A program made the position numbers and the translations under genes. The notes beneath the pieces are model-generated. The model ran no database searches. It saw nothing but the letters and a program-made list of their open reading frames with translations, and was not told the origin of the DNA. This document shows, one piece after another, positions 50,867 through 58,305 of a DNA stretch of 64,000 nucleotides (positions are counted from its first letter, which is position 1; each line of letters begins with the position of its first letter). Source of the stretch: Hymenobacter jeollabukensis (GTDB lineage Bacteria; Bacteroidota; Bacteroidia; Cytophagales; Hymenobacteraceae); NCBI RefSeq assembly GCF_005771675.1, contig NZ_VAJM01000004.1:248001-312000 (forward strand), written 5' to 3'.

Positions 50867-52843
50867 ATGCGACTTGCCGGCGCCGCCCTCAATCAAACGC
50901 CCATCGACTGGGAAAACAACCTGCGCAACATCCGCGAGGCCATCGAGCAGGCCCGCGCCGCGCGGGTGGAGCTGCTGTGCCTGCCCGAGCTGTGCCTGAC
51001 AGGCTACGGCTGCGAGGACTTGTTTTTGCACGACTGGCTGAGCGAAACCGCCCTGCAGCACTTGCAAACCGTGCGTGGCTACTGCACCGACCCCGGCATG
51101 GTGGTGTGTGTGGGCCTGCCCGTGCGCCTCGACGGGCGCACCTACAACACGGCCTGCGTCATCCGCAACCAGCAGATTCTGGGCTTCGCGGCCAAGCAGT
51201 GGCTGGCCAACGACGGGGTGCATTACGAGCCGCGCTTTTTCACCTCCTGGAAGGCCGGCAACATCCAGGACTTCAGCTTCGGCGGCGAGGAGTTTATCAT
51301 CGGCGACCTGACCTTTGAGCATCAGGGCATCACCTTCGGCTTTGAAATCTGCGAGGATGCCTGGCGCTCGGCCCAGGACCGGCCGGCCGGCCGGCTGAAG
51401 GCCCGGGGCGTGCAGCTCATCGTGAATCCCTCGGCCTCGCACTTCGCCATGAGCAAGACCGACGTGCGCTACCAACTGGTGCTCAAGGCCTCCCGCGACT
51501 ACGCGGTGACCTATCTGTACGCCAACCTGCTCGGCAACGAGGCCGGCCGCATCACCTACGACGGCGAAATCCTGATTGCCCGCAACGGGGAGCTGATTAA
51601 GCGCAACCAGCTGCTCAGCTACAAGGACGTGGACCTGGAATTCGCCGACGTGGATTTCGCTCAGGAGCCGCCCGTCACCGAGCACATCACGCCGCTGCCC
51701 ACGCCCGACGAGTACCGCGAGCTGAACCAGGCGTTGAGCCTCGCGCTGTTCGACTACCTGCGCAAAGCCCGCAGCAAAGGCTTCGTGCTCAGCCTGAGCG
51801 GCGGGGCCGATTCGTGCATGTGCGCCGTGGGCGTGGCCGAGCTGGTGCGCCTGGGCGTGGCCGAGCTGGGCGTGGAGGGTTTCATGCGCAAGGCCGGGGC
51901 CTACTCGGAAGATGAAATTCACTTCGCCCGCGACTACCGGCAGCTGCCCGGCGGCCCGTTGGTGGAGCCGCGCAAGGAAACCGATGCTGGCCGCGTGCAG
52001 GGTGCTTCGCACTCGGCCGAGCAAACCACCGGCAACGAGCAGCTCAGCCTGAATCAGCAGCTGACCCGCCGCCTGCTCACCTGCGCCTACCAGGGCACCG
52101 TCAACTCCTCCGACGACACGTACCTCTCGGCCAAGGAAGTGGCCGAAAGCATCGGCGCGGTGTTTTTCAGCTGGGACATCGACCAGGAGGTGCAGGGCTA
52201 CACCGGCAAGATCGAGCACGCGCTGGGCCGGGCGCTCAGCTGGCAGACCGACGACTTGACGCTGCAGAACATCCAGGCCCGGGTGCGCGCGCCCAGCATC
52301 TGGATGCTGGCCAACGTGCTCAACTGCCTGCTCATCACCACCTCCAACCGGAGCGAGGCCGCCGTGGGCTACTGCACCATGGACGGCGACACGGCGGGCA
52401 GCATTTCGCCCATTGCCGGCGTCGACAAGGCTTTCGTGAAGCAGTGGCTGGTGTGGGCCGAGACGGAGCTGAGCTACCCCGGCCTGCACCGCGTCAACAA
52501 CCTGCAGCCTACGGCCGAGCTGCGCCCGCTGGAAGACATGCAGACCGACGAGCGGGATTTGATGCCCTACCCGCTGCTCAACCGCATCGAGCGGCTGGCT
52601 TTTTACGAGCGGCTGAGCCCGCAGCAGGTGCTGGCCCGGCTGGAAGGCGAGTTAGTCGACGCCGACGCGGAGCAGCTGAAAGTATACGTGAAGCGCTTCT
52701 ACTCGCTCTGGAGCCGCAACCAGTGGAAGCGCGAGCGGTACGCGCCCTCGTTCCACCTCGACGACTACAACCTCGACCCGCGCTCCTGGCTGCGCTTCCC
52801 CATCCTGAGCGGGGGCTTCGCGGCCGAGCTGGCGGCGCTGTAG
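50867..52843 (+). CDS. nadE: Glutamine-dependent NAD+ synthetase
   Basis: 658 aa two-domain enzyme. The N-terminal nitrilase-type glutaminase has Glu41 in 'LPELCLTGYGCEDLF', Lys in 'AAKQWLANDGVHYE' and Cys in 'FGFEICEDAWR', making ammonia; the C-terminal synthetase has P-loop 'LSLSGGADSCMCAVGVAEL' and 'ITTSNRSEAAVGYCTMDGD'. It amidates nicotinic acid adenine dinucleotide. ATG 50867 chosen over a TTG 36 nt upstream. Confidence 0.95.
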   Translation: MRLAGAALNQTPIDWENNLRNIREAIEQARAARVELLCLPELCLTGYGCEDLFLHDWLSETALQHLQTVRGYCTDPGMVVCVGLPVRLDGRTYNTACVIRNQQILGFAAKQWLANDGVHYEPRFFTSWKAGNIQDFSFGGEEFIIGDLTFEHQGITFGFEICEDAWRSAQDRPAGRLKARGVQLIVNPSASHFAMSKTDVRYQLVLKASRDYAVTYLYANLLGNEAGRITYDGEILIARNGELIKRNQLLSYKDVDLEFADVDFAQEPPVTEHITPLPTPDEYRELNQALSLALFDYLRKARSKGFVLSLSGGADSCMCAVGVAELVRLGVAELGVEGFMRKAGAYSEDEIHFARDYRQLPGGPLVEPRKETDAGRVQGASHSAEQTTGNEQLSLNQQLTRRLLTCAYQGTVNSSDDTYLSAKEVAESIGAVFFSWDIDQEVQGYTGKIEHALGRALSWQTDDLTLQNIQARVRAPSIWMLANVLNCLLITTSNRSEAAVGYCTMDGDTAGSISPIAGVDKAFVKQWLVWAETELSYPGLHRVNNLQPTAELRPLEDMQTDERDLMPYPLLNRIERLAFYERLSPQQVLARLEGELVDADAEQLKVYVKRFYSLWSRNQWKRERYAPSFHLDDYNLDPRSWLRFPILSGGFAAELAAL

Positions 52844-53048
52844 GCGCGTAAGCTACCTCTTGTTGATGCCGCCCGGTCTGCTGTTTTGTAAATAATTGCG
52901 CTGTAAGCCAGTTGTTTGTAGAATGGCCGGCCGGGCGGCGCAAGTTTTGGGCCCGAACGGAGCCTAAGTCACTGCCAGCCCGGTAAGCGCAACCCAGCCC
53001 GCCGGCTGCGGCCCTACTTTCACCGCCCTTCAGCCTCTTCGCCCCTTG

Positions 53049-53681
53049 GTGTGTTCCCTGCCCGTATCCGTTGTTTCGGAGCCCCAGGCCGCTGCCCGTC
53101 CCACGTTAGCTACGGCCGAGGCCGAGCTGGTGGCGCAGTTGCAGCAGGGCAGCGAGGCGGCGTTTCGCACCCTGGTCGAGCGGTACCAAAACCGGGTGTA
53201 CCGCACGGTGCTGGCCTTGCTGCGCTCCGCCGAAGAAGCGGAGGACGTGGCGCAGGAGGTCTTCGTGGAGGTATACCAAACCATCGGGCGCTTTCGGGGC
53301 GACGCGGCGCTGAGCACCTGGCTGTACCGGCTGGCTACCTCGCGGGCCCTGAAGCACCGCCGGAGGGCCCGGGCGAAAAAGCGCTTCGCCTACTTCACCA
53401 GCTTGCTCGGCTTCGACAACCACGTGCTGCACCACCCGCCCGACCACGCGCACCCGCAGGCCCAGCTGGAAGGGACGCAGCAGCTGCGACTGTTGCTCGA
53501 CCACATTGCCCGCCTGCCCGACCAGCAGCAGGTGGCCTTTACGCTGCGCCACGAGCAGGAGCTGAGCTACGAGGAAATAGCCGCCGTCCTGCAGACCACC
53601 GTCCCGGCCGTGGAATCCCTGCTGTTTCGGGCCCGCCAAACCCTGCGCAAACACCTTCAACCTTCGCTCCTCCATGTCTGA
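53049..53681 (+). CDS. ECF-type RNA polymerase sigma factor
   Basis: 210 aa. Region 2 'AEEAEDVAQEVFVEVYQTIG' and 'LSTWLYRLATSRALKHRRRA', region 4 'LPDQQQVAFTLRHEQELSYE' with 'TTVPAVESLLFRARQTLRKH'. No ATG is available; GTG 53049 (or TTG one codon earlier) is the likely start. Its 3' end overlaps the next gene by 8 bp, the usual layout of a sigma with its membrane partner. Confidence 0.9.
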   Translation: MCSLPVSVVSEPQAAARPTLATAEAELVAQLQQGSEAAFRTLVERYQNRVYRTVLALLRSAEEAEDVAQEVFVEVYQTIGRFRGDAALSTWLYRLATSRALKHRRRARAKKRFAYFTSLLGFDNHVLHHPPDHAHPQAQLEGTQQLRLLLDHIARLPDQQQVAFTLRHEQELSYEEIAAVLQTTVPAVESLLFRARQTLRKHLQPSLLHV

Positions 53682-53982
53682 TTCGTCACTTCGCCCCGGC
53701 GCCGATGAGCAGTGGGAAGACCTGCTGCGGCAGTGGCGCGCCCAACCGTCCGCCCAGCCCCGCCCGTTCTTCTACGGCCGGGTGCGGGCCCGGCTCGACG
53801 ACGCGGCGGCCGCGCGGCCCCTGCTGCCGGCCGGGCTGCGCCGGCCCGCCTACGCCCTCATGCTGGCCTTGCTGGGCATGGCGCTCAGCGGCGACTGCGC
53901 CGCCCTGCCTTCGGCCGCTGGTGCTGCGCCGCCAAGCGAAGCCCCCGGCACTCCGCTGCCGTCGGCGGGGCCCCAGGCCTGA
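53674..53982 (+). CDS. Small single-helix membrane protein, putative anti-sigma partner
   Basis: 102 aa. A cytoplasmic N-terminus rich in Trp, Arg and Pro ('ADEQWEDLLRQWRAQPSA'), one hydrophobic segment ('PAYALMLALLGMALSG'), then a short Ala/Pro-rich tail. It overlaps the ECF sigma gene by 8 bp, which suggests it controls that factor, but it lacks a recognised anti-sigma motif. Confidence 0.65.
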   Translation: MSDSSLRPGADEQWEDLLRQWRAQPSAQPRPFFYGRVRARLDDAAAARPLLPAGLRRPAYALMLALLGMALSGDCAALPSAAGAAPPSEAPGTPLPSAGPQA

Positions 53983-54070
53983 GCCACCCGTGCCGCTGAC
54001 CTCTGCCGGGCTGATTCCGCCCAAGAACGAGCCCGCCACCCCTGGGCATTCGGCAAGCCGAATGTCTGAG

Positions 54071-54078
54071 TACCTTTG
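54071..54078 (+). promoter_or_regulatory. -7 box TACCTTTG for lgt
   Basis: An exact TAnnTTTG, 26 nt before the lgt ATG. Confidence 0.65.
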
Positions 54079-54104
54079 ATTCCTCTCTTAGCGCCCTCGC
54101 TTCT

Positions 54105-55007
54105 ATGCTCGCTTACATCACCTGGGACGTTTCGCCCATTCTCGCCCAACTCGGCCCGCTGACGCTGCGCTGGTACGGTCTGCTGTTCGCGGCCGGCTTC
54201 ATCATCGGTTCGTTTATTCTCACCCACATCTACAAGTCGGAGAAAGTGTCGCCGCGCTGGGTCGATGTGATTACCGTGTACATGCTCATCGGCACGGTGC
54301 TGGGCGCCCGCCTGGGCCACGTGCTCTTCTACGACCCGGACTACTACCTCACCTCCGAGCACTTCATCGACATCTTCAAGATCTGGGAGGGCGGCCTGGC
54401 CAGCCACGGCGCCACGCTGGGCATCTTGCTGGCCACCTGGCTGTTTGCGCGCAACAACAAGTTCGACTACCTCTGGGTGCTCGACCGCATTGTCATCGTG
54501 GTGGCCACCGGGGGCATGTGCATCCGCCTGGGCAACCTGATGAACTCGGAAATCATCGGCAAGCAGACGGACGTGCCGTGGGCGTTCAAATTCGTGCGTT
54601 ACAACGAGATTCACCACGAAATGACCAACGTGCCCAACGAGCTGCACCACCCCACGCAGATCTACGAGGCGCTGTTTTGCGTGTTCCTGTTCGTGCTGCT
54701 ATACGGCCTTTGGAACCGCTGGAAGGCCAGCACGCCCCGCGGCTACCTCTTCGGCCTGTTCGTCACCTTGCTCTTCACCTTCCGCTTCCTGGTGGAGTTC
54801 CTGAAGGAAAACCAGGAGGGTTTCGAAAGCACCTGGGCGCTGGCCCCGCTGAACATGGGCCAGGTGCTCAGCATTCCGCTGGTGTTCGTAGGCATCTGGG
54901 TGCTGCTGACCGCCGGCCGCCGCCCCGGCCGCCCCGAGGATGCCCCCCGCGACCTGGGCCTGGAAGCCACGCCCAAGCAGCCGCTGCCGGTGCAGATGAA
55001 ACGCTAA
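54105..55007 (+). CDS. lgt: Prolipoprotein diacylglyceryl transferase
   Basis: 300 aa, seven membrane helices. It attaches diacylglycerol to the lipobox Cys, the first step of lipoprotein maturation, and so acts on the lipoproteins in this window. Signatures: 'GLLFAAGFIIGSFILTH', 'WEGGLASHGATLGILLATWL', 'CIRLGNLMNSEIIGKQTD' and 'HPTQIYEALFCVFLF'. Full length; strong terminator after it. Confidence 0.96.
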   Translation: MLAYITWDVSPILAQLGPLTLRWYGLLFAAGFIIGSFILTHIYKSEKVSPRWVDVITVYMLIGTVLGARLGHVLFYDPDYYLTSEHFIDIFKIWEGGLASHGATLGILLATWLFARNNKFDYLWVLDRIVIVVATGGMCIRLGNLMNSEIIGKQTDVPWAFKFVRYNEIHHEMTNVPNELHHPTQIYEALFCVFLFVLLYGLWNRWKASTPRGYLFGLFVTLLFTFRFLVEFLKENQEGFESTWALAPLNMGQVLSIPLVFVGIWVLLTAGRRPGRPEDAPRDLGLEATPKQPLPVQMKR

Positions 55008-55016
55008 GCGTTAGAC

Positions 55017-55058
55017 CACAAAAAAGCCCGCTGGAGTAATCCAGCGGGCTTTTTTGTG
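55017..55058. terminator. Bidirectional terminator after lgt
   Basis: Arms 55017-55034 and 55041-55058 (18 bp, perfect) contain AAAAAAGCCCGCTGG and its complement with T-runs on both strands. Confidence 0.93.
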
Positions 55059-55067
55059 GATTTATCA

Positions 55068-55186
55068 GAACGTCATGTCGAGCGAAGTCGAGACATCTCG
55101 CTCGATAGTAATTTCCTCGTTAGACGAGAAGAATACTATCAGAAGTCAGCACGCGAGATTCCTCGGCTTCGCTCGGAATGACGTTC
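55068..55186. repeat. Dispersed hairpin element, AACGTCAT family, copy 3
   Basis: GAACGTCATGTCGAGCGAAG (55068) faces GCTTCGCTCGGAATGACGTTC-type sequence ending at 55186; an inner GATAGT/ATACTATC pair adds a second stem. The right half shares 'GTCAGCACGCGAGATTCCTC' with copy 1. Between convergent lgt and fba. Confidence 0.85.
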
Positions 55187-55203
55187 TTTTTGCGTCGGTC
55201 CGA

Positions 55204-56298
55204 CTACTCGGCCGAGGGGCGGCGGTTCACGGCGTTCAGGTCTTCGAAGGCCTGCTTCAGGCGCGTGACGAAGGTCTTTTCACCTTCGCGCAGCCACACG
55301 CGCGGGTCGTAGTACTTCTTGTTGGGCGAGTCTTCACCGGTGGGGTTGCCGATCTGGCCCTGCAGGAAGCCTTCGTTCTTCTTGTAGAAGTTCTTGATGC
55401 CGTCCCAGAACGCCCACTGCAGGTCGGTGTCGATGTTCATCTTGATGGCGCCGTAGCTGATGGCCTCGCGGATTTCCTCCTGCGACGAGCCCGAGCCGCC
55501 GTGGAACACGAAGTTGATCGGGCGCTCCGCCTCCAGGTTGTACTTCTCGCGCACGTACTCCTGCGAGTTTTTCAGGATGACGGGCTGCAGCTTCACGTTG
55601 CCGGGCTTGTACACGCCGTGCACGTTGCCGAAAGCAGCCGCGATGGTGAAGCGCGGGCTGATCTTCAACAGCTCTTCGTAGGCGTAGGCCACTTCCGAAG
55701 GCTGGGTGTAGAGGCGCGAAGAATCCACGTCGGAGTTGTCGACGCCGTCTTCCTCGCCGCCGGTCACGCCCAGCTCGATTTCCAGCGTCATGCCGATTTT
55801 GTCCATGCGCGCCAGGTACTCCTTGCAGATTTCGATGTTCTCCTCGATGGGCTCCTCGGAGAGGTCAATCATGTGCGAGCTGTAGAGCGGGCGGCCGTAC
55901 TGGGCGAAGTGCTTCTCGCCGGCTTCGAGCAGGCCGTCGATCCACGGGAGCAGCTTCTTGGCGGCGTGGTCGGTGTGCAGAATGACGGGCACGCCGTACA
56001 GCTCGGCCATCAGGTGCACGTGCTGGGCGCCCGAAATGGCGCCGGCAATGCTGGCCTGCTGCTTGTCGTTCGGCACGCCTTTGCCGGCGAAGAACTGGGC
56101 CCCACCGTTCGAGAACTGGATGATGACGGGCGAGTTCAGGTCGCGGGCGGCTTCGAGCACGCCGTTCACCGTGTCGGTGCCGGTGACGTTGACGGCGGGC
56201 AGGGCGAAGCCTTGCTCCTTGGCGTAGTCAAACAGTTGTTGTACCTCGTCGCCGAAAAGGACGCCGGCGCGCAGAGTGGAAACGGCAGTGCTGCTCAT
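55204..56298 (-). CDS. fbaA: Class II fructose-bisphosphate aldolase
   Basis: 364 aa zinc aldolase of glycolysis and gluconeogenesis. Metal ligands: His in 'VILHTDHAAKKLLPWIDGL', His in 'AFGNVHGVYKPGNVKL' and 'FVFHGGSGSSQEEIREAISY'; 'GVTGGEEDGVDNSDVDSS' is the class IIA active-site loop. Start 56298 ('MSSTAVSTLRAGVLFGDEVQ') matches the family; a consensus promoter lies 54 nt upstream. Confidence 0.96.
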   Translation of the reverse strand: MSSTAVSTLRAGVLFGDEVQQLFDYAKEQGFALPAVNVTGTDTVNGVLEAARDLNSPVIIQFSNGGAQFFAGKGVPNDKQQASIAGAISGAQHVHLMAELYGVPVILHTDHAAKKLLPWIDGLLEAGEKHFAQYGRPLYSSHMIDLSEEPIEENIEICKEYLARMDKIGMTLEIELGVTGGEEDGVDNSDVDSSRLYTQPSEVAYAYEELLKISPRFTIAAAFGNVHGVYKPGNVKLQPVILKNSQEYVREKYNLEAERPINFVFHGGSGSSQEEIREAISYGAIKMNIDTDLQWAFWDGIKNFYKKNEGFLQGQIGNPTGEDSPNKKYYDPRVWLREGEKTFVTRLKQAFEDLNAVNRRPSAE

Positions 56299-56351
56299 AC
56301 TGTGAAAAATGGGGGAAGGACCGCCCGGGGGCGGCGGGGTCAAGGGATTAG

Positions 56352-56383
56352 CAAAAGTAAGCGGCGAACGGTGCCGGTCCCAA
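56352..56383 (-). promoter_or_regulatory. Promoter of fbaA
   Basis: Minus strand: TTG (56383-56381), 21-nt spacer, TACTTTTG (56359-56352), an exact -7 match. Confidence 0.8.
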
Positions 56384-56441
56384 TCATTTCGGGCTGCCGT
56401 ACCATTCGCCGCTTGTAATAGGGGAGGCCGGTGCCAGGAAC

Positions 56442-56620
56442 GGTCATCCTGAGCGTAGCGAAGACCTTTCTCTCACCCTGCACCGCTGCTGCCTACGGAG
56501 TGCAGACGCTTTTCTGGTAACGCCGAAGCGCAGCCACCGGGCCCGGACGACAGGGCGTTGGTGGCTGCGCTTTTTGGTTGGTGCGTGGTTCGAGGAAGGT
56601 CCTTCCTTCGTCAGGATGAC
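56442..56620. repeat. Dispersed hairpin element related to the AACGTCAT family, copy 4
   Basis: GTCATCCTGAGCGTAGCGAA (56442) faces TTCGTCAGGATGAC ending at 56620, followed by GTTC; AAGACCTTTC and GGAAGGTCC form an inner pair. With the terminator inside it and the fba promoter it accounts for the 341-nt gap between fba and the next gene. Confidence 0.8.
56526..56575. terminator. Terminator-like hairpin inside the element at 56442
   Basis: AAGCGCAGCCACC and GGTGGCTGCGCTT pair perfectly (13 bp) around a 21-nt loop, then a T-run. Confidence 0.75.
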
Positions 56621-56639
56621 GTTCTAATTACACCTTTTC

Positions 56640-57527
56640 TTACTGCCCCAGCTGGTAGCGGTACAGGTTGCCCTGCTCGGTGCTGATCATGAGCGTATTG
56701 TTATCCTGAAACACGGCACCTTCGGTCTGGCCCGCGCCGGGCAGGCGCACGGCGCGCGGGGTGGTCTGGGTGAAGTTGCCGCCCGACACGGGGCAGAGAA
56801 ACAGCTCCTCGCGGCCCAGCAGGGCCAGCGTACGGCCGTCGGGGCTCAGCGCGGCGTCGGTGACTTCGCCGGCCACGGCAATCTTGCCCAGCAGCTGCGC
56901 CGTTTGCTTGGCCGGGCCGTCGGCCTGCAGGCGGTACACCTTGCAGGTGCTGCCCTGGCCGCGGTCCTTGGTGAATAGGTAAATGCCGCCGTTGTACCAG
57001 AGCGAGGCCTCGCAGTCGAAGTTGCGCTCCTTCTTGCCGGGCGGAAACTCCTGTTGGTCGGGGTAGGTGAAGCGGATGCTGCGCACGGCGGCATCGGGCT
57101 GGCGCGGGTCGAAGCGGTAGATGGTCAGGTCGCGGCGGTCGTTGTTGTTGTTGCCGCAGTCGCCGATGTAGAGCACGCCCTGGTTGTCCTGGGTCACCGA
57201 TTCCCAGTCGACCTGATTCACGCCGGGCACGGGCAGGGACTTCACCAGGCTGCCGTCGGTGCGCACGAGGTAGAGCGTGGGCTCGGCCCCGTCGTCGCCG
57301 TGGGTGTAGAAGGTGCCGGCCTCGGGGCCCAGGGCTAGGCCCGAGCTTTCTTTGACCTCCGAGCCCATGTGGCCCACCTTAGTCAGGCCGGCAATGGGGT
57401 TCATCACCGAGGTTTTCTTTCCGCCTTTTTTGCCGCCGCCTTTCTTGCCCTTGCCGTCCTGGGCTTCGGAGCAGGCGGCCGATGTCAGCAGGGTCAGGCC
57501 CAGCAGGCCCGCAACGATTCGATTCAT
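56640..57527 (-). CDS. Lipoprotein with predicted beta-propeller domain
   Basis: 295 aa. Signal with lipobox 'LTSAACS', a Gly/Lys-rich linker, then repeated beta-sheet blades ('GLALGPEAGTFYTHGDDGAE', 'LYIGDCGNNNNDRRDLTIYR', 'VTDAALSPDGRTLALLGREE'). The pattern resembles SdiA-regulated/SMP-30-type propellers, but no catalytic site is recognised. Anchored in the envelope. Start 57527 chosen because the longer frame runs through the 21-bp repeat array. Confidence 0.78.
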   Translation of the reverse strand: MNRIVAGLLGLTLLTSAACSEAQDGKGKKGGGKKGGKKTSVMNPIAGLTKVGHMGSEVKESSGLALGPEAGTFYTHGDDGAEPTLYLVRTDGSLVKSLPVPGVNQVDWESVTQDNQGVLYIGDCGNNNNDRRDLTIYRFDPRQPDAAVRSIRFTYPDQQEFPPGKKERNFDCEASLWYNGGIYLFTKDRGQGSTCKVYRLQADGPAKQTAQLLGKIAVAGEVTDAALSPDGRTLALLGREELFLCPVSGGNFTQTTPRAVRLPGAGQTEGAVFQDNNTLMISTEQGNLYRYQLGQ

Positions 57528-57639
57528 ATCAGCCAATACTTCCGTGAACAAAGCCCCGCTGCCGAAACAGTCGAGGTGAACGACGGTATACGGAAGAAGC
57601 GGCAAGCGGGGCCGCCGTGCCGCGCGAATTGCGGAGCGG

Positions 57640-57828
57640 CGGGCGTCCGCAACCGGCCCGGTACCGTTCGGCACGCCGCCAGGCGCCTCCGCAAGCGCCC
57701 CGGGAGCGTCCGGCACCCGGCCACGAACGGCAGGAACGCCGCCACGAGCCTCCGACAGCGCCCCGGGTGCGTCCGGAACCTCCCCATGAGCGTCCGGAAC
57801 GTTCCCAAGAGCAATGTTTGGCCCTGCG
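57640..57828. repeat. Degenerate tandem array with a 21-bp period (array 2)
   Basis: Eight consecutive 21-bp units (57640-57807) plus one decayed unit. Units centre on GCGTCCGGAAC-type sequence and alternate in their last five bases (CCCCG or CCCA), hinting at a 42-bp super-unit. Lies in the 409-nt gap between yidD and the propeller lipoprotein, both minus; the rest of the gap shows no feature. Same period as array 1 but a different word. Confidence 0.88.
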
Positions 57829-57936
57829 GAGGCTCCGGAGGTCGTTTCGGATGCGGGCGGGGGTTAGCCCGTCGAGGGGTGGGCGCTGGCGGCCGGGCAG
57901 CCGGCCGAACGGGACGGCCGCGCCGTGGTGGCGGCG

Positions 57937-58164
57937 CTACTTGTCCGGCACCGGGTCGTAGCCGAAGCCGCCCCAGGGGTGGCAGCGGCCGATGCGGCGC
58001 AGGGCCAGCCAGCCGCCGCGCCAGGGGCCGTGGCGGCGCAGGGCCTCGGTGGCGTAGGCCGAGCAGGTGGGCTGGTAGCGGCAGGTGGCCGGCTTGAGCG
58101 GCGAAATCAGGTGCCGGTACACCCACACCAGGGCCAGGAAAGAGTACTTGAACAGCGCGGACAC
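57937..58164 (-). CDS. yidD: YidD, membrane protein insertion efficiency factor
   Basis: 75 aa. '[20 protein letters not shown]' and '[20 protein letters not shown]' are the family signature, with three conserved Cys. A small membrane-bound protein that helps YidC insert proteins. No ATG; the GTG at 58164 gives the usual short N-terminus, and another GTG at 58194 is possible. The usual neighbours rpmH, rnpA and yidC are absent. Confidence 0.88.
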   Translation of the reverse strand: MSALFKYSFLALVWVYRHLISPLKPATCRYQPTCSAYATEALRRHGPWRGGWLALRRIGRCHPWGGFGYDPVPDK

Positions 58165-58242
58165 GGCAGGCGGGCGGGTAACGACCAAGGGCACGCGCGG
58201 CCAGAAGCCGAACGGGCGTTAGGCAAACAACGCCGGCCTTCG

Positions 58243-58250
58243 TAAGTTTG
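58243..58250 (+). promoter_or_regulatory. -7 box TAAGTTTG for the S46 peptidase gene
   Basis: An exact TAnnTTTG, 55 nt before the ATG at 58306. Confidence 0.55.
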
Positions 58251-58305
58251 GTTCGGCGTTGCCGCTGGCAAGTTGCGCCGTTTCACTCACTTATTTCCCC
58301 AATCG

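Noticed and set aside
33441-57828. CRISPR arrays at the two 21-bp repeats
   Set aside because: Units are degenerate, contiguous without unique spacers, and no cas genes are present.
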